Shown: piece after piece, positions 1 to 13,895 of the stretch
Numbering within the stretch: the first letter of the stretch is position 1
Layout of the letters: each line of letters starts with the position of its first letter
Assembly: GCA_963854835.1 (NCBI GenBank)
Contig: OY978530.1
Span: forward strand, 33,727,695-33,791,694
From: Megamerina dolium
Lineage: Eukaryota; Arthropoda; Insecta; Diptera; Megamerinidae
Direction of reading: 5' to 3'
DNA: 64,000 nucleotides
Made by a program: the position numbers and the translations under genes
The notes under the pieces: model-generated
Databases searched by the model: none
Seen by the model: only the letters and a program-made list of their open reading frames with translations
Told to the model about the DNA's origin: nothing

Positions 1-619
1 GCAAACCTTCTACAACCTCCATTTTTTTAAATTTGGAAATAGAAAGTAATCCGAATAAGGTGCGTGCTGAAGCAATTCGAGCTTTAACTTATTGATTTTG
101 GCCATCGCAATAGCGGATGTGTCAACTGATGCATTGTCTTGATAAAACACACTTTCTTTTCCTGCAAATGAGGCCTTTTTTCTTTAATTTCATGACTTAA
201 ACTCTGCAATAAATTAGCATAATACTCGCCGTTGATTGTTTTTCCTTTTTGAAGATAATCGATAAAAATTATCCCACGTGCATCCCAAAAAACAAACGCC
301 ACAACATTGCCTGCAGATGGAATTGTCTTCGCCTTCTTTGGACACTATTCTCCCCTTTCAGTCCACTGTTTTGACTACTCCTTTGTCTCAGATGTGAAGT
401 GTTGGACCCATGTCTCATCCATGGTTACGAATCGACGCAAAAACTCGGCTTTATTACTGTGAAACAGCGACAAACACTCTATAGAAACATCTTCACGACG
501 TTGGTTTTGTTTTATTGTGAGCAAACGCGGCACCCATCTTGCACACAGCTTTTTCATGTCCAAATTTTCGGTCAATATACGACATACAGCACTTTTTGAA
601 ATGCCTGTAATTTCACCTA
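1..619 (-). pseudogene. Mariner transposase, catalytic part, broken
   Basis: Fragments in several frames give the mariner catalytic signatures in order: MDETWVQHFTSE (first Asp, about 415-430), VFWDARGIIFIDYLQKGKTI (about 240-300), then AMAKINKLKLELL and SDYFLFPNLKK near 1-110. The last block lacks the residues normally present between PPYS and SDYF, which contain PDLAP and so the third catalytic Asp. Together with the frameshifts this makes the enzyme inactive. It is the same gene as the N-terminal part above, separated by the LINE-A insertion. Confidence 0.85.
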
Positions 620-990
620 CGCAAGATCTTTGGACCTATTTGCGTTGGTGGCGAGTACCGAATAAGGTACAACCATGAGCTGTACGAGCTGTATGCCGAT
701 ATTGACATAGTAAAGCGCATCAAAATCCAGCGGCTGCTCTGGCTAGGTCATGTCGAGCGAATGGAAGAACACGCTCCAGCTAAGAAGGTGTTATATTCGG
801 AACCCGCTGGAGGACGACGCAAAAGAGGAAGACCAAACCTCCGGTGGAAAGACCAAGTACTGGAGAACCTGACGGCGCTTGGAATTTCTAACTGGCGCCA
901 GCTAGCGAAGAACAGAGATGGCTGGCGAAGCATGTTATTTTCGGCCTAAATCGATATTCGGTTGTTATGGCCACATAAGTAAGTAAGTAA
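620..990 (+). mobile_element. LINE-A 3' end, 5'-truncated insertion
   Basis: Holds the last stretch of the LINE-A reverse transcriptase protein: about 761-949 reads WLGHVERMEEHAPAKKV and GRRKRGRPNLRWKDQV, a C-terminal block common in non-LTR elements. It ends in an AAGTAAGTAAGTAAGT tail (976-990). The 13-bp mariner sequence GTAATTTCACCTA lies on both sides (607-619 and 991-1003), a target-site duplication of the type made by target-primed reverse transcription. The first ~95 bp match, in reverse, 33640-33735, which ties it to the larger LINE-A copies. It shows the 3' tail those copies lack. Confidence 0.9.
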
Positions 991-1003
991 GTAATTTCAC
1001 CTA

Positions 1004-1274
1004 GCTTACGCACCTTCAGCCGGCGATCATCCAATACCATTTTGTGGTTTTTCTTAACCGTTTCTGATGTGGCCATGTCGATTGGTCGACCACTCCGGTG
1101 TTCGTCTTGGCAGCTCGTACGACCTCGTTTAAACTCTGCCGCCCAATATTTTATGATCGTAGACGAAGGAGCAGACTCCCCCAGAGCAGAATCTAGTTCG
1201 GCTTTAATATTCGTTGGACTGAGACTTTTTAAATGAAAGTACTGAATTACATAACGGTGACCATTTTTTTCCAT
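1004..1274 (-). pseudogene. Mariner transposase, N-terminal DNA-binding part
   Basis: Reading leftward from the Met at 1274 gives a start (MEKNGHRYVIQYFHLKS) followed by a helix-turn-helix region and the segment IIKYWAAEFKRGRTSCQDEHRSG, of which the WAAEFKRGRTS..D..RSGRP pattern is the standard mariner linker before the catalytic domain. The Met at 1274 was chosen because upstream in-frame residues look like terminal-repeat DNA and not protein. The frame runs into the LINE-A insertion at 1003 and resumes, in another frame, below 619. Family membership is clear; the mellifera/rosa/cecropia-type subfamily is a guess from the C-terminal half. Confidence 0.85.
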
Positions 1275-1421
1275 GTTTACAAATTCACTGAGGTCGTTAA
1301 CTTTCGATGGCTCCAAAAAAAAAATATTAAACAACGTGGCGCCTTGAAACCTAAACATGTATTTTATAAGGTTGCCACTTTTCACCAAAGTAATTTTTTT
1401 CAAACTACTACCGCCCTCGTA

Positions 1422-2861
<1,440 letters not shown>

Positions 2862-3128
2862 TCGGTGCATAGGAAGAAAGACGCGTAAAGATAAAAGACG
2901 TGTAAATATAATTAACAAAAACATACGATACCGTGTCCCGTGTATGCAATGTCTCGTTTGGTTGGGAGATGATTATTCAACACAAAAATAAAATATATGC
3001 ATTATACGTATTACTTACCATCGTATTGGTTATTACCACACTCCTTCAACCAATCCATAAGGAAAAACATATAAAAAATTAAATACACTAACTAACTAAG
3101 TATAGTAAAAAAAATAAAAAATAAATAT

Positions 3129-3470
3129 GTGGCACTTAAAGCCCCAAAGGGCTCATTGACCGAGCTTCTCTTCCATTACTGTTGTGCGTCTTAAATTTGG
3201 GCAGTATTAGAAGGGACCTACTTATTTTAACCGGTTCCGAACGGCAGAACACTTGTGACATCACTTTTTCTGAGCTTTGTCACAGAGTTCTTTTAGAAAC
3301 TCTTTCATAGCAAGTTGTTACTGTCGGAAGAATTGCCAATTGCTTGCCGACAGGTGGGTACCGTTCGAAAGAAAAATCTTTTCGATATTAAATTTGTTAT
3401 GCATGAGCCGGGGATTGAACCACGACCTACAGGTCAGAAGGCCAACACACTAACCACTGAGCCACGGCAC

Positions 3471-3473
<3 letters not shown>
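3129..3473 (-). mobile_element. tRNA-derived SINE, full-length copy
   Basis: Best reference copy of a 345-bp repeat found eight times here. On the minus strand it starts TGGGTGCCGTGGCTCAGTGG and has a pol III A box and B box in a tRNA-like head (3403-3473). A non-tRNA body follows, and the end reads GCCCTTTGGGGCTTTAAGTG before an AT-rich tail. No long frame carries protein signal, so it is non-autonomous and must use a LINE for movement. The copy is flanked by (TA)n on its head side. I do not recognise the family name; which tRNA gave the head is not certain. Confidence 0.85.
3411..3464 (-). promoter_or_regulatory. SINE internal pol III promoter (A and B boxes)
   Basis: On the minus strand the A box TGGCTCAGTGG (3454-3464) fits TRGYNNARNGG and the B box GGTTCAATCCC (3411-3421) fits GGTTCRANNCC. 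Their spacing of about 32 bp matches a tRNA gene without an intron. The same pair is seen in the copies at 40301-40645 and 56830-57105. Confidence 0.85.

Positions 3474-3562
<89 letters not shown>
3474..3562. repeat. (TA)n tract between two SINE copies
   Basis: Pure TA repeat. On the minus strand it is the tail of the SINE at 3563-3778 and directly precedes the head of the SINE at 3129-3473, as if one SINE had inserted into the tail of another. Confidence 0.95.
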
Positions 3563-6265
<2,703 letters not shown>

Positions 6266-6299
6266 ATGTATTTAGATATAACAAAAAATAAATAAATAT

Positions 6300-6614
6300 G
6301 TGGCACTTAAAAGCCCCAAAGGGCTCTTTGGCCGAGCTTCTCTTCTGTTGTGCGTCTTAAATTTGGACAGTATTAGAAGGGACCTACTTATTTTAACCGG
6401 TTCCGAACGGCAGAACACTTGTGACATCACTTTTTCTGAGCTTTGTCACAGAGTTCTTTTAGAAGCTTTTTCATGGCAAGTTGTTACTGTCGGAAGAATT
6501 GCCAATTCCTTGCCGACAAGTGGATACCATTCGAAAGAAAAATCTTATCGATATTAAATTTGTTATGCATCAGCCGGAGATTGAACCACGACCTACAGAT
6601 CAGAAGGCGAACAC
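6300..6614 (-). mobile_element. SINE copy with partial head
   Basis: Same family as 3129-3473. The B box is present in a changed form (minus strand GGTTCAATCTCC), but sequence stops at the equivalent of GTGTTCGCC, before the A box. A small deletion removes CATTA near 6345 relative to the first copy. Confidence 0.85.
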
Positions 6615-6628
6615 AGTTTAGATTTAAG

Positions 6629-7022
<394 letters not shown>

Positions 7023-7051
7023 CAGTGGCTCACAGCTTATTTCGTACAGTG
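7023..7051 (+). repeat. Left terminal inverted repeat, Tc1-like copy 1
   Basis: 29 bp beginning CAGTGGCTCACAGC after a TA dinucleotide. It pairs with the reverse complement of 8642-8670 with one mismatch (A versus C at position 10). Confidence 0.95.
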
Positions 7052-7390
7052 TATATATTTTTATGTACATGGCTGTAACATCGAAACTAAAAAACTTATC
7101 AATAAGTTTTGAATGTAGATGTCTATGTATGTGTTTAGTAAACCTAATAAGAAAACGGGGAACCCCAAAAATTGTTCTTTTTGTCATGCAAGAGAGAAAA
7201 ACTATTGATCAGCTGATTTTCAGCTTTTTTTTTTCGTACACAAACTTCAATGTAAGTAAGTTTCATTCTGCCGCGCAGTTACAAAGTTTTTTTGAATTCT
7301 ATGAGTTTTTGGACCCTTTTAACTATTATAACAATTTTTATTATTATTATTTTAAATAGTTAAAGTGCTGTAAATTAAACATTTAGCGTT

Positions 7391-8431
7391 ATGGGTCGTC
7401 GTACAACGATGGAACAGCGTAAACTGGTAATTAACCATTTTAGGAAAGGTCAGAGTGTGCGAAAAATTGCTGAAATGACAAATTTAAGTGCCTCAACTGT
7501 CCAATACATCATTCAACGCTTCGTTCGCGAAAATCGGTTGGAGAACAAGGGCAGAGAAGCACCTAATAAGATTTTCAACGCTTCAGACGAGCGTTATATT
7601 GTACGAAAAATTAAGAAAAATCCAAAGTTATCCGCTCCGAAGTTGGCTGCAGAGGTTCAGCGTGAAATAGGAAAATCATCCAGTGCTGAAACTGTCCGAC
7701 GTGTGCTGCGCAATCATGACTTGAACGGTCGAGTAGCCCGAAAGAAACCATTCATTTCGAAAATGAATATACAACGCCGACTTGACTTCGCCAAAGAGCA
7801 TATTATTAATACTCCTGCGTTCTGGAATACCGTTATTTTCGCGGATGAGTCTAAGTTTAATATTTTTGGCTCGGACGGAATGTCATATGTTTGGCGTAAA
7901 GCGAATACCGAGCTAAACAAGGAGAACCTTAAGCCCACAGTGAAGCATGGTGGCGGTAGCGTGATGGTTTGGGCCTGTATGTCAGCAGCCGGAGTAGGTG
8001 AATTGGTTTTTATTGAGGAAACAATGGACAAAATGAAGTACCTCGAGATTCTGAAAAACAATTTACTTCAAAGTGCAGACAAACTGGGTTTGCGGGAAGA
8101 ATTTCGGTACTACCAAGATAATGACCCAAAACATAAATCTGGGATTGTGCAATCTTGGCTTATTTGGAACTGCCCACACTTGATGTCTCCACCACCACAG
8201 TCACCTGACATGAATGTGATTGAAAATCTTTGGTCTATTTTGGACAATAAAATAAGAACGCACAAGATTTCTAATAAGCAAGACCTAAAGAAGGTACTGA
8301 TGGAAGAATGGAAAAAAATCACACCAGACATCACTCAAAAATTGGTGGATTCAATGCCAAATAGACTCCAGGCTGTCATTAACGCTAAGGGATGTCAACT
8401 AAATATTAAAATCAACTTACTTTGTTTTTAG
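7391..8431 (+). CDS. Tc1-like transposase, intact, 346 aa
   Basis: Cut-and-paste transposase acting in the nucleus on its own terminal repeats. Residues 1-110 hold two helix-turn-helix units of the paired type (QSVRKIAEMTNLSASTVQYI at 21-40). A basic linker follows at 113-121 (GRVARKKPF). The DDE_3 catalytic domain has Asp152 (FADESKF), Asp243 (YQDNDPKH) and Glu278 (SPDMNVIENLW). The 34 residues between the last two give DD34E. GGGSVMVWACMS (187-198) is a family landmark. The length is normal for Tc1-like enzymes. The start ATGGGTCGTCG is the first Met in frame with family homology. No stop or frameshift. Protein identical to the copy at 61731-62771, so it may be active. Confidence 0.97.
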   Translation: MGRRTTMEQRKLVINHFRKGQSVRKIAEMTNLSASTVQYIIQRFVRENRLENKGREAPNKIFNASDERYIVRKIKKNPKLSAPKLAAEVQREIGKSSSAETVRRVLRNHDLNGRVARKKPFISKMNIQRRLDFAKEHIINTPAFWNTVIFADESKFNIFGSDGMSYVWRKANTELNKENLKPTVKHGGGSVMVWACMSAAGVGELVFIEETMDKMKYLEILKNNLLQSADKLGLREEFRYYQDNDPKHKSGIVQSWLIWNCPHLMSPPPQSPDMNVIENLWSILDNKIRTHKISNKQDLKKVLMEEWKKITPDITQKLVDSMPNRLQAVINAKGCQLNIKINLLCF

Positions 8432-8641
8432 TTTGAACTTAAAGAGACTGTACGAAATAAGCTGTGACATGAATTTTCCTATTTTTTTCTTATTTTATTT
8501 TTTTATAGTGTCAAACACTAAAATTTTGAAAAAGTAAATTTTGGAAAATAAAAAACAAACCTTCCTTTCTAAAATGGCATTTATATTTTGTTCAAATTTT
8601 TGCTATATTAGGAATTACGACTGCAGCAATTTTTAAACTGT

Positions 8642-8670
8642 CACTGTACGAAATAAGCTGGGAGCCACTG
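8642..8670 (-). repeat. Right terminal inverted repeat, Tc1-like copy 1
   Basis: Partner of 7023-7051. On the minus strand it reads CAGTGGCTCCCAGC and is followed by TA at 8671-8672. Confidence 0.95.
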
Positions 8671-8746
8671 TATATAATGTATATATACATATATATATAT
8701 ATAGATATATATACGTATATGTACATATATGTACATATATATATAT

Positions 8747-8792
<46 letters not shown>
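8671..8792. repeat. (TA)n tract right of the Tc1-like element
   Basis: Continuation of the TA-rich repeat that precedes the transposon, with GTACATATATGTACATA interruptions like those on the left side. Confidence 0.93.
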
Positions 8793-8797
<5 letters not shown>

Positions 8798-8891
8798 ACA
8801 TAGAGCCTTCGGATTTTATTTAAAAAAAACGCATAAAATTTAGAGAAATGTATGAAATCTTTATTTAAGTCGATAGAACAATTTATATAAT

Positions 8892-9572
8892 TCAATATAT
8901 AAAGATGATTTCATGCTAATATTGACCGCAGATGCGCCGCAAATGGTTCATACGCTGTGTCCAATTTTTGGCATACTCTCTCCAACATATCGGCCGGTAT
9001 TTCACATATAAATTCTTCAATATTGGTTTCAGTGCGTCAGCCGTTGCGGGCTTGTCGCTATAGACATAAACCATAACATAGCCCTACCAAAAATATTCTA
9101 AATTCCTTAAATCGTTCGATCTAGGTGGCCAATTGACCGGCCCCAAACGTGAAATAAATTGTTCGCCGAACTCGCCTCTCAATTGGACCATTGTTTTTCG
9201 TGCCGTGTGGCATGTGGCACCGGCTCTTCCATTTTGGGCAAACAAAAGTTTGTAATTATCGCACGGTAGCGCTCGCCATTCACAGTAACGTTCGTGCCTT
9301 TGTTGTCTTTGAAAAAGTACGGTCCAATGATGCTACCGGCCCATAATTCACACCAATTGTGCATTTTTCGGGATGCAATGCAATGCTTCTGGCTACTCTT
9401 CACACCAAATATCCAAATATGGCAATTTTGATTGTTCACGTATCCATTCAAACAGAAAGGAGCTTCGTCGCTGAACAGAAGAATGTACACGATGCACTTT
9501 CTTAACCGAGCATGAATTTTGATAATAAAATGCAATAGTCTGCAAGCGTTGTTCATTTGTAAGTCGATTCAT
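8892..9572 (-). pseudogene. Mariner-like transposase remnant with internal deletion
   Basis: Minus-strand pieces in several frames. MNRLTNEQRLQTIAFYYQN (start at 9572) is the N-terminal helix-turn-helix of a widespread insect mariner-like family. LLFSDEAPFCLNGYVNNQNC and NWCELWAGSIIGPYFF (about 9320-9470) are catalytic-domain blocks, with Asp in FSDEA. GPVNWPPRS near 9140, then DKPATADALK and NHLRRICGQY, give the C-terminus. The DNA between the N-terminal helix and FSDEA is deleted and frames shift, so it is dead. The terminal repeat may start near 9690 (minus strand CATACAGGGTG) but I could not pair it with a second end. Confidence 0.8.
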
Positions 9573-9699
9573 GGTTAAATTATAGACCAAACTGAACATG
9601 TTTGACAGTAACATGTTACACAAAAACAGCTGAACTGCCAAAAACAGGGTTGCCAGAAAACAAATGGCAAAAAAAATCACCCTGTATGGTTTGAAGTTA

Positions 9700-10266
9700 C
9701 GCCCTTCTTGCTTTTCTCTCACCCCCTCTCTATCTATCCCTCTCACACTCACAGGTTTTCTACCACGTTACAATTTAATACTTTCTGACTTTAATAACAG
9801 AGAATGTTACTGTTAACATAAAGTTTTGTTAAAGATGTTATTGCAGTGTCTATTAATGTATGTAAATGCAAATGTAAGTACAATATTTTCTGTGCAACCA
9901 AACAAACAAAATATTACTGAATAATTGAATCTTCGCTAATCGTGTGTTTTACTCCATTTGCAATATCCTGGTAACAGCTGAATTAGAATTGATAAAACTT
10001 TGTATTTCGAAATCTTATTGGTATGGAAATGACATTCCTCCAATTGACATTGTTTTCATACTAAAGTCAAGTACGCCCAAAAAAAATGGAAACATTATGC
10101 TGCATCAAACAACGGAAAATTGAAAATATATAAAAATACATTCTCCATATTCTGCTTTACGTAGGGACATAAATAATGTTGCAACATTAAATATACCCAT
10201 TCCAAAATAACCTGTAAAACGCTGGTCTGTACCAGGAATTTCAAATTTTTAGCTTTCACTATAGAC
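9700..10266. other. Spacer, nothing recognised
   Basis: AT-rich with a CT-rich patch at 9710-9755. No coding signal or element ends seen. Confidence 0.5.
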
Positions 10267-10295
10267 CGCCACCGGTCTTTAACATCTGAAAGATG

Positions 10296-10916
10296 TCAAA
10301 TTTTTATTCAGCGAAATCCTCTCCGAAAACAAAAAATCATAAGCCGGGAGGTGAATTTCGCGTAAATGCTTATTATCAGTCGCATCATTAAAAAAGTCTT
10401 GGGAGCAAGGGCTTTTAGCGGTCGTACCGGACATTTGTTGACTGCAGCTTTGAGAAAACAAAAAAATATAAACGTCTTTTGGTGAAGCACGCTGATAACT
10501 TGCACAGAAAAATCTTCTTTATCGATGAAAAAATGTTTATCGAGCAGGAAAAATGTAAAAAAAATAAAATTATAGGATGTATGCACGGTCATCTAAGGAA
10601 GCATCTGAAATGATTCGAAAAGGGTCATCTATAAAGGGTCAGCTATAACTACCCAAACCTTGCTCCAAAACAATTTACCAGCATTCTTTTTCTGTGAGAA
10701 ATGGCCCTCTGGCAACCCTGATTGTAAACCAATGGATTAAAAATTATGGACAGCTTTAGAGGACATGGTTTGCCGCAAAAGATACCCCAACCTCTTAATA
10801 CAGTTTTGATTCGTGCTGTGGCCACTTTTCCAATGGACAAGGCGCTTGCGGTTATTGATGATTGGCCAGTCCGACTTCAAGCGTGGGTGAAGGCCACAGG
10901 CAGGCGTTTCGAATGA
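10296..10916 (+). pseudogene. Second mariner/Tc1-like transposase pseudogene
   Basis: Plus-strand remnants in shifting frames. HRKIFFIDEKMFIEQEK (about 10502-10553) carries the first catalytic Asp of the FxDEK type. The C-terminus reads AVATFPMDKALAVIDDWPVR, followed by VKATGRRFE and a stop at 10914-10916, a typical ending for one mariner-like group in insects. Between them most of the catalytic core, including the second and third acidic residues, is deleted or unreadable. Upstream pieces (about 10350-10450) suggest the linker but are weak. Not related closely to the Tc1-like copies at 7.0 and 61.4 kb. Confidence 0.75.
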
Positions 10917-11196
10917 ATATTTGCTTTTTGTATACAATATACTATACATCAACGAATTTATAAAAAAATTGGTCCAAAAACATGTATCATTTTATATTTT
11001 ACAGCAAAAAATGCGTATAGTATTTACGTCAGTAAAAATGCAGTGCAAATGCATGAAATCGCTACAAAAAGAACTCTGTACGAAGCTCTTAGTCACTTTG
11101 TTCGAAAGTGATTAATATAGGGTAGGCCATCTGTTGCTTTTTATTCACAAAAAGTACACTGTTTTGTGATGGTCACTCAAAAACCTTTATTGATTA

Positions 11197-11500
11197 TGAA
11201 CCGATCTTAGGTATCAGCATGACCAAAGCAAACTCAGGATGGTCGAAAACTAATGGTATGGACGGTACCAAAGCTTTCTTTCCCCAATACTCAGTCAAAA
11301 ACTCAAAATACCTTCTGAGTTTGGAAAGAGCGGAACTAAAACTTATGACTCGTATAATTAGTGTACAATGTGTATTAAACAAACATAAACCCGTCTAAAA
11401 TTGACATACAGTGAAATATGTAGATTCTGTATGGAAAATGATAAGACATCCATACACATAATCAAAGAATGTCCAGCCTTTGTACATGTGAGGAATGTTA
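11197..11500 (+). pseudogene. LINE ORF2 C-terminal fragment (RNase H to zinc motif)
   Basis: Frame from about 11197 gives EPILGISMTKANSGWSK and then LLSLERAELKLMTRIISVQC, the segment that follows RNase H in LOA/I-type LINEs. After a stop and frame change, CRFCMENDKTSIHIIKECPA (about 11423-11482) is the CCHC-like end of the same protein. Orientation is opposite to LINE-C next to it, so the two are separate insertions. Too short to assign a clade. Confidence 0.65.
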
Positions 11501-11599
11501 TGTTAGGTTAGTTTATGCACCGCCCCCCAAAGGAAGACGCACTTAGGCCAAAAATTGGCCCATTGTGGCACCATGCATCACTGATGCTTACCATCCTGT

Positions 11600-13895
11600 C
11601 TACTCTGTTAAGCGGAACCATTGGGATTTCCTAATGAATAGAGCAATGTCCCTGACATCCATGGGTGCCAGCTCAGTGGTGTCTGTAAAAAAGGCACTCC
11701 CCAGTAAAGTGTGCCTTCTGCGTGCCAAGGCGGGGCATCTACAGAGGAAGTAGTGAACACTTTCCTCCTCTTCCTCGTCCTGGCAGCTGCGACAAAAATC
11801 GTTGGACGGTAAACCGAGCCTTGTAGCATGCCTACCCACAAGCCAGTGGCCCGTGAGTTCAGCGACTATATTACTGATAGTTTTTCCACTCATTAACAAC
11901 AGTGAACGAGTTCGTCTATTGTCAAGAGTTGGCCAGACCTTCCTAGTAGCAGCACAAGAGCTCTCATCCCGTCATCTTCTTCTGGCTATGGTAACGTAAT
12001 GTTGTGTGATTAGAAGCTTGCATGTTGCAAGCAGAATTCCGGCTTGATGATATGGATAGATCTCTGACAAACTAGCGCCTGATCTCGCCAATTCATCTGC
12101 CTCACAGTTCCCTGGAATGTCCCTATGCCCAGGTACCAGGTGTAGATGTAAACATTTTTGAAAGAAATTATATTACAGCGAAGCCACGTTGCTGCCTCCT
12201 TTATAGCCATAATCTCAGCTTGAAAAACACTGCAAAAGTCGGGTAATCGGAACTTGAGCTTAACGCGTAAGGAATCAGAAAAGACGCCGCCTCCTACCCT
12301 TCCCTCCAATTTGGAGCCGTCCGTGTACAATTGTACCTTTTTGAACTCCAGTTTCGTTGACAATACCTATTCCATATTTCCCTTGAGGGTATATGGGTTG
12401 AGAATCTATTGTCAAAATATGGTATGGGGATGGTATAGTCGATTGCATTCGGAATTATAGTGCACTCCCCCAGGATCATTGAATCCCGTATCCTGGTTGA
12501 GCCCAGCGTGAAGCTATATTTATCCTAATTGCTGATATAAGCGCTGTCTGCTTGCCAAATAAATCTACGTGGAGTAGATGCAATAGCGATTAGAGTGATT
12601 TCGACGGGGTGGTTCTTAGGGCATCTGTTGTCAACACTGCAGAAGTCCTTTGAACCTTGTCTATTAGCCGTCTGTGTACCTCCTTATTTAAGGATTCCCA
12701 CCAGACTATCACACCGTAAAAAAGTATTGGTCTGACGACCGCAGAGTATAGTCATGATACGATTGTAGGACTCATCCCCCGTCTTTTATCTATGGCTTTC
12801 TTACAGGAATGGAGTGCTGCTGTTGCTTTACGAACCCTTTCCTACTTGTTTTGTTTCCTATTTAATTTTCTATCTAAAGTTGTACCCAAGTATTTCGCAT
12901 GTTCAGTTAGCTTTAGACTTTAGGATCTCCTTATAGGGTTGCCATTGATGAGTGATTTTGGCTCTGTTGAATTGATGTCGACACTCCTTCCTTAGAGTGA
13001 TGATCTCTACAGACCACCACAGAGGTCTCTTCTTTTTTGGAGTCTTATTGGACAGGACACTACAGTAGCAAGCTTCTGTAATTTCTTGAACAGTGGCCTC
13101 AAGCTGCTGCTCATTTTGCAGGCTTGACGGCGCCATGTGAGTGAGGGATTTATTCAGGGTGGCCATATACTTATCCCAATTTGTGCGTTTCCTATTTAAA
13201 AATGGTGGCTGCTTTTGTGGCCTTATATCAAGGCGGAAGCTAATATACCTATGATCCGAGAAAGAGTGTTCTTTGTCAACCCTCCATTCCCTAACTAGAC
13301 AGTCCGAAGAGTCGTTTGTAAGGGTTATATCTAAAACTTCTTCCCTGTTGCAGGTAATAAAGGTCGGTTCTGTACCCATATTGGCGAGAGTCAAGTTAGA
13401 ACTAATAATATAATCAAAAAGTGACTCATCTCGTTCGTTGTTATCTGAGCTGCCCCAGATATAATGGTGTGCGTTGGCATCGGTTCCCATCACCAGATTC
13501 GTCTCGCATTTCTCCGCTTCCCGAACTGCCACCCTTATTTTAGGGTGAAGTGGGGGCTCAGTATGGTTGTGAGCCATGTACGCAGACATCAGCCAATATA
13601 TATGGGATTGATGATCTAACGTAATGGTCACAGTATCGTTATCGCTGTAATCAGATAGTAGGAATGCTTTGTAGCATTTCTTCACAAAAAACATTATTGA
13701 GGCTTACCTGCATTTTGAGCATAAGGGTCTATAATTTATGGAGCTTAGTTCGCGCACATTGTCATCCAGTATCCACGGTTCCTGAATTAAATATATGTCC
13801 TCCGCTTTATCGCTTAGACGCAGGACGAGAGCAACGGAAGCTGCTTTAGAGTGTTGCAGATTAATCTGGACCACCCTAAGCATCTTCCTTTGCAA
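11600..13895 (-). pseudogene. LINE-C ORF2 (endonuclease, RT thumb, RNase H)
   Basis: Starts MLRVVQINLQHSKAASVALV (ATG at 13883 or 13895), with LIQEPW, VMGTDANAHHYIWGS, EVLDITLTN and EHSFSDHRYI giving an EEP endonuclease (13.9-13.2 kb). At about 12905 the text jumps to the thumb of the reverse transcriptase, KYLGTTLDRKLN, then LYSAVVRPILFYGVIVWWES. The fingers and palm with the YADD-type box are gone. RNase H follows (VQLYTDGSKLEGRVGGGVF, FQAEIMAIKEA; 12363-12180), then LTGHWLVGRHATRLGL and CRSCQDEEEEESVHYFLCRC. Frameshifts near 13700, 12350 and 12000. Dead copy. Confidence 0.85.

Larger units (their letters stand above)
1..1421 (-). mobile_element. Decayed mariner element, cut by the window edge
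   Basis: Minus-strand Tc1/mariner relic. A terminal-repeat-like end lies at about 1411-1421, where the minus strand reads TACGAGGGCGG, in keeping with TA-flanked mariner ends. The transposase reads leftward from about 1274 and continues past base 1, so the other terminus is outside the window. A LINE-A tail (620-990) interrupts it, flanked by a 13-bp duplication of mariner sequence. Frameshifts and a deletion in the catalytic region mean it is dead. The TIR call rests on one end only. Confidence 0.85.
7023..8670 (+). mobile_element. Tc1-like DD34E transposon, copy 1, complete
   Basis: 1648 bp, TA on both sides (7021-7022, 8671-8672). Its 29-bp terminal inverted repeats (7023-7051 and 8642-8670) differ at one base and start CAGTGGCTC. 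The core TTATTTCGTAC recurs inside the right end (about 8447-8468). It should recur inside the left end too, but there it is degraded to a T run (about 7221-7242). Four such sites would be an IR/DR arrangement, which in this superfamily binds transposase. The single gene is intact. A second copy lies at 61360-63010. Confidence 0.97.

Noticed and set aside
3403..3473. Functional tRNA gene
   Set aside because: The tRNA-like block is the head of a repeated SINE, the stems do not pair well and no pol III terminator follows it at once.
11495..11515. TTAGGTTAG, like the arthropod telomere repeat
   Set aside because: Less than two units; chance, and Diptera mostly lack TTAGG telomeres.
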